Source: Erythrobasidium yunnanense
Lineage: Eukaryota; Basidiomycota; Cystobasidiomycetes; Erythrobasidiales; Erythrobasidiaceae
Direction: 5' to 3'
Assembly: GCA_001600175.1 (NCBI GenBank)
Contig: BCJC01000002.1
Coordinates: 248,001 to 312,000, forward strand
DNA length: 64,000 nucleotides
Shown here: positions 35,551-47,491 of the stretch, piece by piece
Layout of the letters: the number at the start of each line of letters is the position of its first letter
Position numbering within the stretch: position 1 is the first letter of the stretch
The notes under the pieces: generated by a model
Databases searched by the model: none
Told to the model about the DNA's origin: nothing
What the model saw: the letters and a program-made list of their open reading frames with translations, nothing else
Translations under genes and position numbers: made by a program

Positions 35551-37145
35551 ATGGGCAACTGTACATCAGCATCGGAAAACACGCAAGCGAACGATGCTGC
35601 AGGACCATCTAGGGGCTTTCCCGAAGATGAGATGATGGAACGCAGAAGCAAGGCTTTGGACAAGGAGCTTCGGGACTATCAACGGCGGATGGAGCGAGAA
35701 GTGAAGATCCTGTTGTTAGGTAGGCTTACATACCGTGTGCAATCGCGACGAGTACCAGCTGATCATGTCGTGTGTTCAGGCGCGGGTGAATCGGGTAAGA
35801 CGACTGTCCTCAAGCAGAAGAAGGTCATACACGCAGTCGGCTTCAGTCCCCAAGAGTTAGATCATTATCGGCGGCAGGTCTTTCAAAATCTATGGGACGG
35901 CATGCGCGCCTGTCTAGAAGCGATGCAGGTCTTCGGACTGCGGCTAGGGTCAGACGCAAGTCGTGTAAGCGGTCTTAATTTCACTACACGATCACATTCC
36001 AACCAAACTCTGAACTATGTATAATGTTCCAGGACGTTCTGTATTTGTTCGAGGAGCAACCTATGATATCGGAAGGTGGAGAGTTTCCAAGCGAATATGA
36101 AGAGCCTCTGCAACAGTTATGGCAAGATTCGGGCGTGCAAGCAGTGTTGAAGCGGGCCACTGAAGCGAATCTTCCGGATAGTATACTCTAGTGCGTATGA
36201 TTCATAAGTCGAGGCTCTTTCAGCGTTACTGATGCTTGATCGTCTGTTCAGCTTCTTTTCGGACTTGGATCGCTTCTTTGAAAAAGGCTATGAGCCGACT
36301 TACGACGATGTGCGCCCATTCCACTTCGCGCTTCCGACAAGTCAGCTAAATTACTTTATACGTGCGCCCGCAGATCTTCAGAGTCAGAGGGAAGACGACA
36401 GGGATTACAGAAACGATTTTCATGCACAAAAGCCTAACGTATCGGTCAGTGACTCACTCTTCCTGCTATCTTATCGGTCCTGTCTGACATAATGTTTGCG
36501 ATAACATAGCATGTTCGATGTTGGTGGGCAGCGGAGCGAACGTCGGAAATGGATACATTGCTTCGAAGTAAGCTTGTTGCTGGCATATTCCGGTAATCGA
36601 GCTGACATTTGTTAAAACAGAACGTCACGGCAGTGCTGTTTCTAGCGGCAATGAGCGGATACGATCAAGGCCTGATAGAAGACAGGGACAGTAATCAAAT
36701 GCAAGAAGCCCTTATGCTCTTCGATTCGATATGTAATTCTACGTGGTTTGTGCGGACGAGCATGATCCTGTAAGTCAAGACTAAACTCCGTTCTGAGACT
36801 TGCACTGACACTAGACCATGACAGATTCCTCAACAAAATAGACATCTTCAGGGAGAAAATCCTGACGAGCCCGATATCAGCACATTTTCCCGGTGAGCTA
36901 GGCCGCATCGTCACGACGCACAGTCAGACTGACTCACTTTGCATACAGATTACAAAGGCTCGGATACGGACTACAACGCCACGCGGCAGTACTTCAAAGA
37001 TCGCTTTCTCAAGCTCAATCGCATGCCGAAGAAGGAAGTCTATGCAAGCTATACAACAGCTATCGACACAACCCTACTCCGCGTGGTCATGGTCAGCGTG
37101 CAAGACACCATTATCAATCGCAACCTAGAAAGCGTAAACTTCTGA
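35551..37145 (+). CDS. Heterotrimeric G-protein alpha subunit, divergent
   Basis: Signal-transducing GTPase at the plasma membrane. Exons: 35551-35719, 35780-35964, 36033-36190, 36252-36309, 36374-36444, 36510-36567, 36621-36769, 36825-36892, 36949-37145; 370 residues. MGNC at the start fits N-myristoylation plus palmitoylation. P-loop GAGESGKTT, switch [12 protein letters not shown] with the catalytic Arg, switch [15 protein letters not shown] with the catalytic Gln, and FLNKIDIF are all intact, so it should be an active GTPase. Departures from the norm: [11 protein letters not shown] for KQMKLIHxxGF, TTAIDT where TCATDT is usual, and a C-terminus NLESVNF with no pertussis-sensitive cysteine. 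Likely a lineage-specific G-alpha class rather than the main mating or cAMP subunit. Confidence 0.93.
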
Positions 37146-37751
37146 GCCTTGGGCTTAGTCAGAGGGAGTAGTGCGGGGCAGGGTGCACGGTCAGAAGAAA
37201 AAGGTATACGGTCGACAACATAATAATCTGTGCATAGAGATGTAGAGCCCGGGAGTACACCCGAATGAATGTATCAATAAGATGTCTCGTCGTTGTTCAC
37301 GCTGCTCAGCCCTGGCTTGGAGCTCATAGCCAATGTATGGTATGTAGACCACTCTTCATTTCGCGTCCATGAGCTCGCATAGGCTATCCCGATACCATCA
37401 GTCGTGTCTTGAGCGACCCCGCCCTCCTATGCATGACAGCTTTGACTGAACCTCAGATAGCTGACGGCATACATACAGACTACATAGAAGTAGTGCTTCC
37501 ATTGGCTTAGTTCTGTTGCAACTGACTTGCCTGTCGAACGTCGACTTTGACGCTTCTCTTCTTTGTTTTGATTTCTGGGCACGCGCGCAACGCAAGATAC
37601 GGAAAGTCGGAAAAAGGCAGCAGAAGAAGGGCAGAAAGGAGCCAGTAGCGAGGAACAGACAGGAAGCAGCGTATCAGCCTAAAGAAACGCGGGATTTCGA
37701 GCTGGAAAGTCACAAGGCGGAAGGCTGGGCTGGCTGCAGGAGCGCAGAGCC
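37146..37751. other. Intergenic region, 0.6 kb
   Basis: Between the G-alpha stop and the DSN1 start, same strand. No gene-like frame beyond shadows; must hold the G-alpha 3' end and the DSN1 promoter. Confidence 0.4.
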
Positions 37752-40231
37752 ATGCCGCCAGGTCGGAGCAAGACAGCAACCGAAACCAGCGGGAATAGTA
37801 GTAAAGATGGCATAAAGAAGGTTACAGCAAAGAAAACCGCAAGAAAGAGCCTGGCCGTGGACCCCACGCTGTATCAGAGCAGCGACGATGAAGAGGATGG
37901 CCAGCCTTCAGCCGCAAGGAAACCCGTCAAAGTAGACAAGATACAATCTCGTACAAAGGATACGCAGTTGGAAAAGCCAAGGAAAGGCCCAGCAGTGACA
38001 GCAGGCGCCTCAGCTTCGCCCGGGAGCCGACGTTCAACACGTCTTTCTGGCGAAGGCCTGCCTGATTCGACAGTATCGAAAGGTGCATCAGCTGCATCGA
38101 AAGCTCCTGCAAAGAAGAGGAAGCAACCACCGTCGCCGACTGCTCCAAATCAGCAGGAAATGGTCAATCCTGGTCAGCCTACACCTCCAGATACAGACGA
38201 GACGAACGCGAAAGCTGGAAATCGCAGCACTGCTGTCAGTAATAATGCCAACAAGAAGACAGTTGCAAACGGGAAGAAGCAGAAGATCTCGTCAAACAAC
38301 AAGGCCAAAGTGAGCTGCGAGCCCTTCACGCGTGTAGAGCACCCCGCAGGCGGCCTGATAAGTCGACTGATACATGACATCACATCTAGAGTATCAAGAA
38401 TGCTAGCAGAGCGCCTACGCCTCCTTCGGACTCGTCCGACGACGACTTCGTATTCACGCAGCTCGACGATCCACCAGCTACAGCACCAGCACTTTCTGTA
38501 CCGTCCGCTAGTCAAGCAATAAACAACAATCCTGCACTTCAGATGTCTGCGCCAGTAGCGTCAACATCCATCTCTAAACCTCTCAAATCCACGAAGACTA
38601 AGCGGCTCAATAACAAGCCAACAAGCGCGTCCACCAGCGCTCAATTGCTCGAAAGCATCTCAGCTGCCTCAGCATCCTCCACTGCGAATGCCAATGGCTC
38701 GCAAGGGAGCACGGCGGCCGCTAAAGGTGCACCGATAAAGCAGCTGGATAAGAAGGGGAAACGCAAAGCCGAGGATACAGATACAAACAACAGTACAGCT
38801 GAAGAGCAGTCACAAATACCACCAGGGCAGAATGCAGCTCCAGCTACCGTAGCACCGGTCAAGCCGAAGACGAAGAAAGGCAAGACGGCGCAGATCGGCC
38901 TTGGAAGACCAGAGGTACTGAGTATCTCTACAACAAGTCAAGCGTATGCTGATACTATCATCACCAGGCGAATATAGACGCAGACATGGGTGAAGAGCCG
39001 GGCACGCCTCCGACAACGGTTCCAGTGTATTCGCAAGAAACGCCAGCTATCCAACGCAATCAAGCTATGCGAGCAGGGTTACCGATACCAGGGACTCCAG
39101 GATCAGCAGCGCGGCGAGTCAGCGGTGATTTGAGAGGGAGACGCGGCAGTAGTATTGGAAATGGCTTCGAAGGTTCGTTTCCCTTGATGCCTACAAATTT
39201 CTAATAGCTTACCCGTCTGTACAGCTTTACCACACCCTTCGATCCCGTCAAGCACGCTACATAAGCATATTCGCACGATGGATCCGCCAGCGATACGCTT
39301 CAGAACGCTAGCTACTTGGAGTATGCATCGCCTGAAGGAAACACTTGAGATCGAGTCCAAAGGATATCCGAATAGCATACGAGATGGCGCCCGCAAGGCG
39401 ATGGAGTCTATCATCAACGATCTTGCGGAAAAGAAGCTCTCTCTTGCTTGGCCGCCCGATGCTGGAGACGATGTGAGTGTCAAAGGTATGCTTTCGAAGT
39501 CTGACAAAGCTGAGTAACGAGTCCAGCTACCATCCATAGCGAATTTACCCCCGCACCCGCAAAACCAATCCAACCAAGCGAAGCTCGAAGCGTGTCTAGC
39601 ATGGTCAGCTCGTCTAAAGGCCGAAGACGAAGCCCGAAACATACGCATAAAGGAATACAAAGCAATGACGGAGGCCATCACTCGCCTAGCAGCTCCACCG
39701 ATACCCATACCTGCTGAAGGCGATGCGGAAGCAACGGATCTCCTGACTCCAGATTGGTCACAAAAGGTTCCTCGCCTGAGAGGGAAGGACGATATCCTCG
39801 CTTTTGGGCAGCGCTTGCTTCAGGGAAAGCAGCTTGATGCCAGCAGGAAGAGCAAGCAGGCTGAGGACAACAGCCCCGATGAAGTCGATGTCGAAGCAGA
39901 ACTAGGCATCAACCTAGTCGATCTGCGACATCAGGCTGCAAGCATGCATCAGGAAGCATACCGCTCTGAGCAATTCCTGAAGATTGGCGACATCTTCCTC
40001 AAGAAACACCTTGCGCAGTCTCACCTAGCAGTCAGCTTGCTGACCAGACCCACAGATGCACAGAAAGATGGACATCGCTCGACAAATGCTGATTCTTCTG
40101 GTGCTTCTAGTGGCAGGATGGAAGGCGGCGATCTCGCAGGATTCCTTCCCTCGCCCAATCCTCTAGCACATGGCGACCCTCGTGACCTTCTTCGCGCCCT
40201 TTCTAGGGCAGAGGCACCTTCTAGGAAGTAG
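37752..40231 (+). CDS. DSN1: Kinetochore protein Dsn1/Mis13 (MIND/Mis12 complex)
   Basis: Subunit of the MIND/Mis12 complex linking inner kinetochore to Ndc80. Exons: 37752-38309, 38390-38914, 38968-39172, 39225-39472, 39527-40231; 746 residues. The first ~380 residues are basic and disordered, with AT-hook-like or nuclear-signal KR clusters. At about residue 410 is the conserved Aurora B-regulated motif RRVSGDLRGRRGSSIGNGFE, running into LPHPSIPSSTLHKHI across the third splice. The rest is helical (RTLATWSMHRLKETLEIE, SARLKAEDEARNIRIKEYK) and ends in a low-complexity tail. The long disordered N-terminus makes it larger than yeast Dsn1 (576). Serines in the RRVS and RRGSS sites are the expected Aurora B targets. 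Confidence 0.88.
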
Positions 40232-40483
40232 TATAATCGCAACTCCCGCTCGTCCGTTTTCTGGACCTTCACTCCCTTCGCTTTTCTGACGACCACAAAC
40301 GCTCAGGTCACGTTACTCAGTTTAGTATTATATGTTCAGTACTTTCACGTCAGCTTCGATGTCGTCTGTAATCGTATTTTACCAAGGAATTGCCGGTCGT
40401 GTTGTTTCGCACTGAGCATGTAGGGGCGTATATAGGTAGTGTACAAAGTAATACAGAAGGAGATTTATGCCGTGATATCGTCT

Positions 40484-40831
40484 TCACCCGCCAGAAACGG
40501 GGGGTATGACAGCGACCACATCGTTTTGCTGGAGTTTCGTTCCTTCCAAGTCGTAGACAATCTCTTCGTTAACACTCCACGCGCTCTTGTCGAAGACTGT
40601 CTTGAGCTCTGCTAGATTGCCGTACATCTCCAAGATACGACCTGGAAGATCTGCAAGAGGGAACTCTGCTGGCAGCGTGACAGATTCGCGAGACTTGTCG
40701 ATAGCGGTGCGCGCGGATGCGAAGTAGAGCATCGTTATCTGCACTCAGAGTCATCAACGAAGAGCCCAAGTTTCGCAAGCTCCCTACGAGCCTACTTGAA
40801 TGCTCTTCTCTTCGCTGGTACTGCTCGACAT
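40484..40831 (-). CDS. cnxG: Molybdopterin synthase small subunit (MoaD/MOCS2A)
   Basis: Sulphur-carrier subunit of molybdopterin synthase in molybdenum cofactor synthesis. Exons: 40831-40796 and 40738-40484; 96 residues. It starts MSSSTSEEKSIQITMLYFAS and has a ubiquitin-like fold pattern (ESVTLP, LADLPGRI, DLEGTKLQQNDVVAVIPP) ending in the diagnostic double glycine SGG, which is adenylated and thiocarboxylated by the MoeB/MOCS3-type enzyme. The size fits MoaD (80-90 residues). Its presence implies molybdoenzymes such as nitrate reductase or sulphite oxidase in this organism. No other cofactor gene is nearby. Confidence 0.92.
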
Positions 40832-41088
40832 CCTGGCGGTCCTCCAATGGCCGGTCTTCTGGTCTGCATGATTCGTATATTCAGCACCTGCAGTTTGACA
40901 GCAGCAATTGGCCCACCCTACCTTCAGAAGAGCGAATGACGGAGCTAGACGAAGCACCGAAGCTCAAGGGCGAAGACAGTAGCGGTTGCTTTCCAACCCT
41001 CTAACATGGTACACTGCAAACTGCGCAGTGACCAAAGTACAGACAACATGGATACACAATGCTACAAATGCTAGGAAGAATTGTCCGT

Positions 41089-42470
41089 CTACGCCCAGTG
41101 TCCAATGACCGACATAGCTATCAAGCCGCCAATCAGCGATAATGCTCCCACTGCAAGCTTCTTCCCAGATGCACGCTTCATGTCGCCTGCCAGCCATTCC
41201 GCTACGAGCAGCTGTGCGACGCTGGCGTACAGCAGGATGCCCGACGATATAGAGTCCAGGATCCCGATAGCGAGTAGCGTGGTCCGCGAACTCTCGTTGA
41301 AGCTGTTTCTGGCCCCGATGCCCTGCGACAGAAGTTCAATACTCTGATGTTTGGACTGCGAAGAAAGCAGCTTACGATTGCGATGCCAGAGGAAGTGACG
41401 ACGGTGAAAGCCAAACACATTAACCACTTCTGCCAACGTCTCTCTGCCGGATACTGTACTCGAGCTATCCGAGCACCGAGTCCGAGGCCTTCGCTGTTGG
41501 ATCATTGCGCTTATCAGCAAGGGCAGTCTATCAGCTGCAGTGAGACGACTTACAATAGTTGATGGAAGATGATAGCTATGAAGACCGGAATCTGCAACGG
41601 CATGTCAGCACAGAGGACAGACGGGCTCCCATGAAGGAGAGGCTAACAAAGGTCGATCCGCCCTGCGCTCCCAGAGTTACGCCTAGCACAAGGGATAGTC
41701 AACACTGAGCTACGTGTGCAGCTCAGATGGCGAGAAACCTACCTATCATGACACTGTGGAAGATGATGCCCGCCTCTAGCATCTCTACTTCCCATCTGGC
41801 CTTTCTATCTTCCCCAAAGCCGCCCGCTCTTGAGGCTTCCAACTGTAATTGACTGAAGTCATGGTCATGCCCAAAGAGGACAGGACGTTCTTCACCACGC
41901 TCTACTCCAGCTGATTCCGTTCTGGCTTTTTCAGGGTTCTTCCCTTCCGCTTCGCATGATGCCTGATACATCCTTCTTGCAGCCAGAAAATCTATCGCAA
42001 AGACGACCATGAAAGCTCCCATCGCAATAGCGCCTGGCGCGGGGTCGTACGCCAGATTCCCAAGACAAGGATCGGCAAACATGGTGAAAGCATGGCTGAG
42101 GAGGTGGATGAAGGCTGCAGAGGAGCACATATAGTGTCAGTCAGTATTGGCGATTGGTAAAGTCATCGTGTATAATGCTGTCAACTCACCGGTCGATATG
42201 ATGATACCGCTACCGAAGTGTTGTAAGATCTGCAGCAGGCGCGACTCAGTGTCGTATACACATACATTGAAGCTTGCATCCACTGACACAGTGTGTCCAT
42301 ATTAGAGTTCTCGAATGCTGTCCCCTCGCCCCTAGAACGACAGGGAGGAAGACACCAATGCCAGAAGCAACCAGCAAGACAAACAGCGCCATCACATGTA
42401 GACCGAGATCGTATTCTCCTGGATCTGTCGTGCATAGCGCCGCGTCTACCACTCCGTTCGAGGTGTCCAT
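41089..42470 (-). CDS. ZIP-family zinc/iron transporter
   Basis: Plasma-membrane divalent metal importer related to yeast Zrt1/Zrt2. Exons: 42470-42288, 42229-42190, 42114-41743, 41682-41648, 41591-41554, 41493-41376, 41322-41089; 339 residues. Eight membrane segments are visible: MALFVLLVASGIGVFLPVV, FGSGIIISTAFIHLLSHA, IAMGAFMVVFAIDFLAA, then after a variable loop with GHDHD the signature segments EAGIIFHSVMIGVTLG and FHQLFEGLGLG with the metal-binding His and Glu, then CLAFTVVTSSGIAIGIG and two C-terminal helices ending SLIGGLIAMSVIGHWA. The histidine-rich loop between helices 3 and 4 is short. Metal specificity cannot be told from sequence; zinc is likely. Confidence 0.92.
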
Positions 42471-43602
42471 ATCTTCTGGGTCTTCTTTCGCGTAAACCTC
42501 TTGACCTTCAGGCGATTATCATATGCACTATGCGCAACGATAGTTGCTGCGGGCAGTATACTTGGTCGTAGAATCGCTACTGGTACGAAACAGGACCGCA
42601 TCATACACTCGCGAATCACCTTTCTCAGTCAGGACTGCCAAGAGATTTTCTTGACGAACCACTCTGCGCGCAAAGTCGAAGAGCATCCATCCAAGAAGAA
42701 ACCTGCAATGCAAACATGTATCTGGTAAGCTCACGAATGCTCCTGCTCGCCGGCCTGCCTGCTTCGGCTTCATCTGCTGCATCTGCTCAACTCGCTCTAA
42801 ACAGCCGGTTGTGCCAGCTTTCAGCCCTCACATACTCTGCGAGTAGGCTTGTTCTAAATCATCTCTGATATGATCAAAATTGGCGGAAGCTGCCTACATG
42901 ATGTAACCACGGTTGAATTGGCGGCCAGCGAGTTCCCAGCTCGCTTGGCGAGTACACCAAGCATATGTAGCTCCCGCAAGACAGTCTGCAATATGCTTTC
43001 ACGACGGTCGTACGCTACTCGATGGGCTGAGCTCCCTTGCTTACAGAGCGTGACAAGCTTGAGACATACTACCAGTGATTTTGTTAAGAGTCACAACAGC
43101 GAAAGCTACTAACAATCCTGTGACTATTCACGTCACAACGTATGATTGCGTTACTGGGCTATCAACGACAAGCTGAACCCTCTCTAACCTGAAAACTGAC
43201 CATTGCAGTCATCTTGAACAGCGAGATCCTTGAGCGGCGCCTACATGGGTAGATCAGACAGTCTAGCATGCACTTTCTACCAATCTGCGTTGAAGTAGAC
43301 TGAGCCTCTTCCCCCTGCATGAGAGTGGCGATCCAACGGCACCTCCTTTCTAGAGGCGAAGCTTTTCCCATCGTCATCCACGATGCACTTTCCATCTTTT
43401 CATCACGATTCCTCCGTCTGCTGTCCAAGCGCTCTCTCCTTCTTGACAACTGCTGTCTTCTTTGAGCATCAACCCCTTGCTTTTATTCCGTTGTTCTCAA
43501 ATTCCTGCCAAACAAGCCAAACAAACAAACGCCGCGTCGACTTTCGCCTCTTTTCCAAGTTCTCTCCTCTCTCGATTCCCTACTTCTCACTCCCTACGCA
43601 AT
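42471..43602. other. Intergenic region, 1.13 kb, before the LysM cluster
   Basis: Between divergent ZIP and LysM genes. No credible gene. The last ~120 bases (43480-43600) are strongly pyrimidine-rich, the same kind of leader that precedes the other two LysM genes and NHP6. Confidence 0.4.
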
Positions 43603-44282
43603 ATGTCTCGCTCACTCTCGTCCCTCTCGTGCGCTATCCTGCTGGTCCTGGCGACTCTGCTGCAATGCGCACTCGCTTCGTCTGTTCCCCTTGATGCGCT
43701 GCGACATCACGCTCGACATGCAGCCATTCGAAGATCAAGTGAGACCCATGCTCCTGCTGGTCTGGAACAGACATGGGGATCGCCTTACATGCACAGGCGA
43801 GGTGCAGAGTTGGAGATGGCAAAGCAGCTACTGCGACGAGCTGAAGAAGGAGAGGGAGAAGAGTGTGAAGAGGAAGATTCGGAGGAGGATCTGCAAGACT
43901 GCATCGACACGCCGAGCAACATGTAAGCGGCTTCAAGCGTTAGTCGCAGCTTCAACTTGAGCTGACTAATCGTGTATAGTGCTGCCGGAACTCTCACTGG
44001 AGATGATGGATGCGTAAGTGATATCTGCATCACCCTTGACTTCGCTGCTAAAGAGGCTGTACCTACAGACCAAGTTTCACGTTGTCGTCGCCGGCGATAC
44101 CTGCTACAAAGTCATTGGCGACGCTGGAGATCTTGACGAGTTCTATGACAATAACCCTGCAGTAGACGCCGACTGCTCCAACCTTGAGATTGGAGTTGCC
44201 TAGTGAGCAATTGCTCGATCCTTCGGCTTGACCCGCATGCGCTAACCTACTATGTGGCTACAGCTGTGCATCTACCGATTAA
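43603..44282 (+). CDS. Secreted LysM-type protein A
   Basis: Exons: 43603-43922, 43980-44013, 44069-44202, 44264-44282; 168 residues. A clear signal peptide (CAILLVLATLLQCALA) is followed by a pro-region with dibasic sites (MHRR, LLRR) that Kex2 could cut, then a short acidic tract with two cysteines (EECEEEDSEEDLQDC). A single C-terminal fungal LysM-like module follows: CTKFHVVVAGDTCYKV, FYDNNPAVDADCSNLEIG and a final AYC, with four cysteines in the fungal LysM spacing. LysM modules bind chitin or related glycans and often act as secreted effectors or wall proteins. First of three tandem paralogs. No second LysM, no enzyme domain. Confidence 0.85.
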
Positions 44283-44768
44283 ACACATATACCCAGCTGG
44301 TCTGCTACAACAATGCTTCTTTCCATCTCTCACCTTCTTCGATCTCCTAACCGCGCCAAACAATCATGTAGCAGTTCTCACAGTTCTCACATTGATGTTG
44401 TCTTTGGATAGTAGCTTTACACTGCAATGCTGTCGGTATCTGCCTCAGGAACACGCAGAGACAGTCTCAGATTGACGCGTCCCTTCCCCGATCGCGTGCC
44501 TTGGTCATGCGCTAGGGGCCTTCCTTGGATTCTTTGGCCGTTACGGCGCTCGGGCTCAGTCCTTCTCTTGCCTTCTCTCCAATTGTTTGTTCATTTTCGC
44601 TCCTTTCCTTTGCTCAACTCTCGACGCCTTCCCTGCTCAACCTCCAAGACCCACGCTCGCTCAATCAGAAGTAAAACCCCCTGGAAACTCGCTCATCGCT
44701 GCACACAGTCTGGTCACTCTGCAGTTTTCCCACTACATCCTAACATCCCAAGAACAAACAAGCGAACA
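44283..44768. promoter_or_regulatory. Promoter/leader region of LysM gene B
   Basis: 486 bases between LysM A and B. Pyrimidine-rich from about 44560 and then A/C-rich up to the ATG at 44769. No further gene. Confidence 0.35.
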
Positions 44769-45598
44769 ATGCGCACTTTCCACATCGCTGCTCTGGCCGT
44801 GCTGGCTGCTGTATCCGAATCTGTCGTAGCTCACGGCATGATGGAGTCGTTCGATACATCCATCCTGAATGCTCGCTCTGGCCTCCCCAACACGGTCCCC
44901 ATGGTCGCTCGGACAAACAACGACAACTCCTCGATGAAGGTGCAGAAGAGGAGCGAGATGGTCAGAGTCACAAAGAAGAGGGAAGAGGGCGCACTCGCGA
45001 TGGCAGCAGACATGCAGAAACGAGGTGATGACGGAGCAGACGAGGAGTGCGAAGCGGATGAGGATGACTCTAACGATGATGAGGAGGAAGATTGCGAAGA
45101 AGAGGATGATGATGGCGAGGACGACGAGGACTGTGATGAGGAGGACGCGTCAAACAACAACGACAAGTCATCAGATGCCCCAGTCCTTCCTACTTCCAGC
45201 ATCAGAAACGCAGCTGCAGTCGTACCAAGCAGTACCTCCGCACCCGCTCCTCCTAGCACAGCTGCTCCTGCACCAACAGCAGGCGGCGATAAGACAAATG
45301 GCCCTGTTCAGAAGCCGAGTAACATGTGCGCACTATTCGATGGCGTTGCGATCTGCCTTAGCTGACCAATTGCTCAACACGCAGTGCCGACGAGTCCTTC
45401 ACGCCCTCTGAGGGATGCATTCGATACCACACAGTGCTCGAGGGAGAAGTCTGCCTCGGTGTACTTGATGGCAGCAAAGATCTAGGTCTTACCCTCGACC
45501 AGTTCTACTGCCTCAACCCCGGCATCAAGGAAGGATGCTCGAACCTGACAACCGGAAAGGCCTACTGTACTGGATACAGCGGCGAATGGCCTCAGTAA
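44769..45598 (+). CDS. Secreted LysM-type protein B
   Basis: Exons: 44769-45325 and 45385-45598; 256 residues. Signal peptide HIAALAVLAAVSESVVA, then a pro-region with several dibasic sites (QKRSEMV, TKKREE, MQKRGDD). Next is a long Asp/Glu tract punctuated by cysteines at fairly regular spacing (EECEADEDD, EEEDCEEEDDD, EDCDEED; roughly residues 95-130), then a Ser/Pro/Ala/Thr linker. The LysM-like module is CIRYHTVLEGEVCLGVL, FYCLNPGIKEGCSNLTTG and KAYC, with an extra cysteine. The splice after PSN-I lies at the same place and phase as in paralog A. Predicted to be secreted and O-glycosylated; function unproved. Confidence 0.85.
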
Positions 45599-46517
45599 AG
45601 GCGATGTCAGTGTGAGTTGCGTATCGCGTCCTGCCAGAGATACCAGCTAAAGCCTCTGGTTTGCCAGTTCTGTACGGGCGACGCTTTTCATACCTCTATT
45701 CAGTTCCAAGTCTTCGGATTTCCGAGACAAGCAGTGCCCTCGTTGTTGTGTACATAGCACAGACTATTTCGACCTGACTTTCGCGCTAGCTGTGAACAGG
45801 TACTTCCTTCTTCTATTCTACCATTTTCCTGTCTAGACAGGCTTTCATTTCTAGTTCTTAGTTGGAATGGCAACACGACACAGGCTGTCTACCTCTTTGT
45901 GTATCGATCGATTATTTAGGCCAGACTCGGAGCTTGTCCTGGATGGGGAACCATCGACTTGCGCTCATCTCACGACCGAGCCCGAACTGCAGAGATGAAC
46001 CGCGTCCACCACTTACGGACGTACAGCAAGTCATTCTATGTAGAACTGCACGGTATTTGTCAGCTTCGTGAAGCAGAACCAAGCTTCTCTTGTCTTTATG
46101 CCGAGCGAGTGAAGACTGCCAAAACAACGCGCAGGACATGCCGCGAATTAGGCCTTGAAGCTCATAATAACGATGACAACAATAACTTACCTGAAAAAAG
46201 AGCTCTTCACCGCCTACTTTACGCGTTTGTTGACCATGCCTCACTCCGATCTCGTGCCTGCCATGGTAAACTGCGTCTTCCTGCTGCGTCTGCCCAGCGC
46301 CTTGATTTCCCTTTCCCTCATACTATCGTCCATCGTTACAGCTTATACACTCCCTTTTCGACGCTTTCCCCCTCTCGTCGCTCATCCGCTTTCACGACCC
46401 AGCCTCTACGGCAATCCCACGCTCATTCACTGTCAAGCAACTTATACATCGAGTAGCAACTCATTCACATTCATTTCTATTGTCCCTTCAAGCCTCGACT
46501 CATAAACACAGATCATC
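45599..46517. other. Spacer between LysM genes B and C, 0.9 kb
   Basis: No convincing gene. The segment 46300-46500 is C/T-rich and resembles the leaders of the other LysM genes. Confidence 0.35.
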
Positions 46518-47491
46518 ATGCGACTCTTCACTCCTTCTCCTCTGGCAGCATCCTTCGCCTTAGCCATCCTTTCCCTTTCTGCAGTTTCGGCATTGACCGA
46601 CGAAGAGCTAGCTCAACAAGCTCGTGCGAACCTCCGACCTGCTTCTGGACCATCATCCGCCTCGACAGACCAACCCGTACGAAGGAGATCAGAAATCAGG
46701 AAACTAGCAAGCAGACAGAGCGGTGCTGTCGTTCAAGGATATGGCATCATCGATCCCAGAGCAGACAGCGGGATGCCATTGCCGATGCAGATTCGAGCAC
46801 GAGCAGCTGCTGCAAAAGACGAGGATCCAGATGTTGAAGACGACTTCGACTGCCAACAATACCTGTCAGAACAGCAGCAAAAAGTATCAGCTTCCTCGTC
46901 AGCAGCGGCGGAAGCGTCCTCATGTAAGTCCAGGTTCTTATCGATACTGTCACCCCGCTAAGCCGTCTCATATGGCTGACAGCCTCAACCTGGTCCTCAC
47001 CTGCTGCAGATCCAACCCTTACATCTCCTCCATCGCATGTGCAGAAAGGGTCTGCTGGCCCCTCTTCTTCCCCTTTTGCTGCAGGCAATGTAGCCGGTAG
47101 CTCGTCCCCGTCAATCGTCCTTCCATCTTCTGCCGTCCGTGCTGGCTATGCAGCCAGTGGGACCAGCACCAATGCCGGGTAAGTATCATCCATTCTGTCA
47201 GCATACGTTGAAAACAACGGCTGACCGTCTCGCGACTTCAGTTCAAGCGCCACCTGCTCAAGATACCATACCGTCGTATCAGGCGAGATCTGCCTCGGTA
47301 TTATCAACTACCCTGAGAATGTCGGCCTCTCACTCAGTACCTTCTTGGCATGGAACCCTACCATCGATCCAAGCTGCGGAAACCTATATGTTGGGCAGAC
47401 AGTCTGTGTAGCTCAAACCAGCTCAAAAAGGAGGAGATCTATCCTACCTGCCGCATTTGAGGCGTCATTGCCGCTTCAGACATCGTTATGA
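46518..47491 (+). CDS. Secreted LysM-type protein C
   Basis: Exons: 46518-46923, 46983-47178, 47242-47491; 283 residues. Signal peptide AASFALAILSLSAVSA, a pro-region with basic pairs (VRRRSE), a brief acidic stretch with one cysteine (DEDPDVEDDFDC), then a ~90-residue Ser/Pro/Thr/Ala linker, likely O-mannosylated. The single LysM-like module reads CSRYHTVVSGEICLGII, FLAWNPTIDPSCGNLYVG and QTVCVA, with the four conserved cysteines. It ends with a basic stretch (KRRRS) and a short hydrophobic tail unlike A and B. Third of the tandem set and the most diverged in its spacer. Confidence 0.85.

Noticed and set aside
41431-41460. A 30-base intron in the ZIP transporter (GTACAG to TTGGCAG)
   Set aside because: The stretch is in frame and reads naturally as protein (VQYPAERRWQ); no intron needed.
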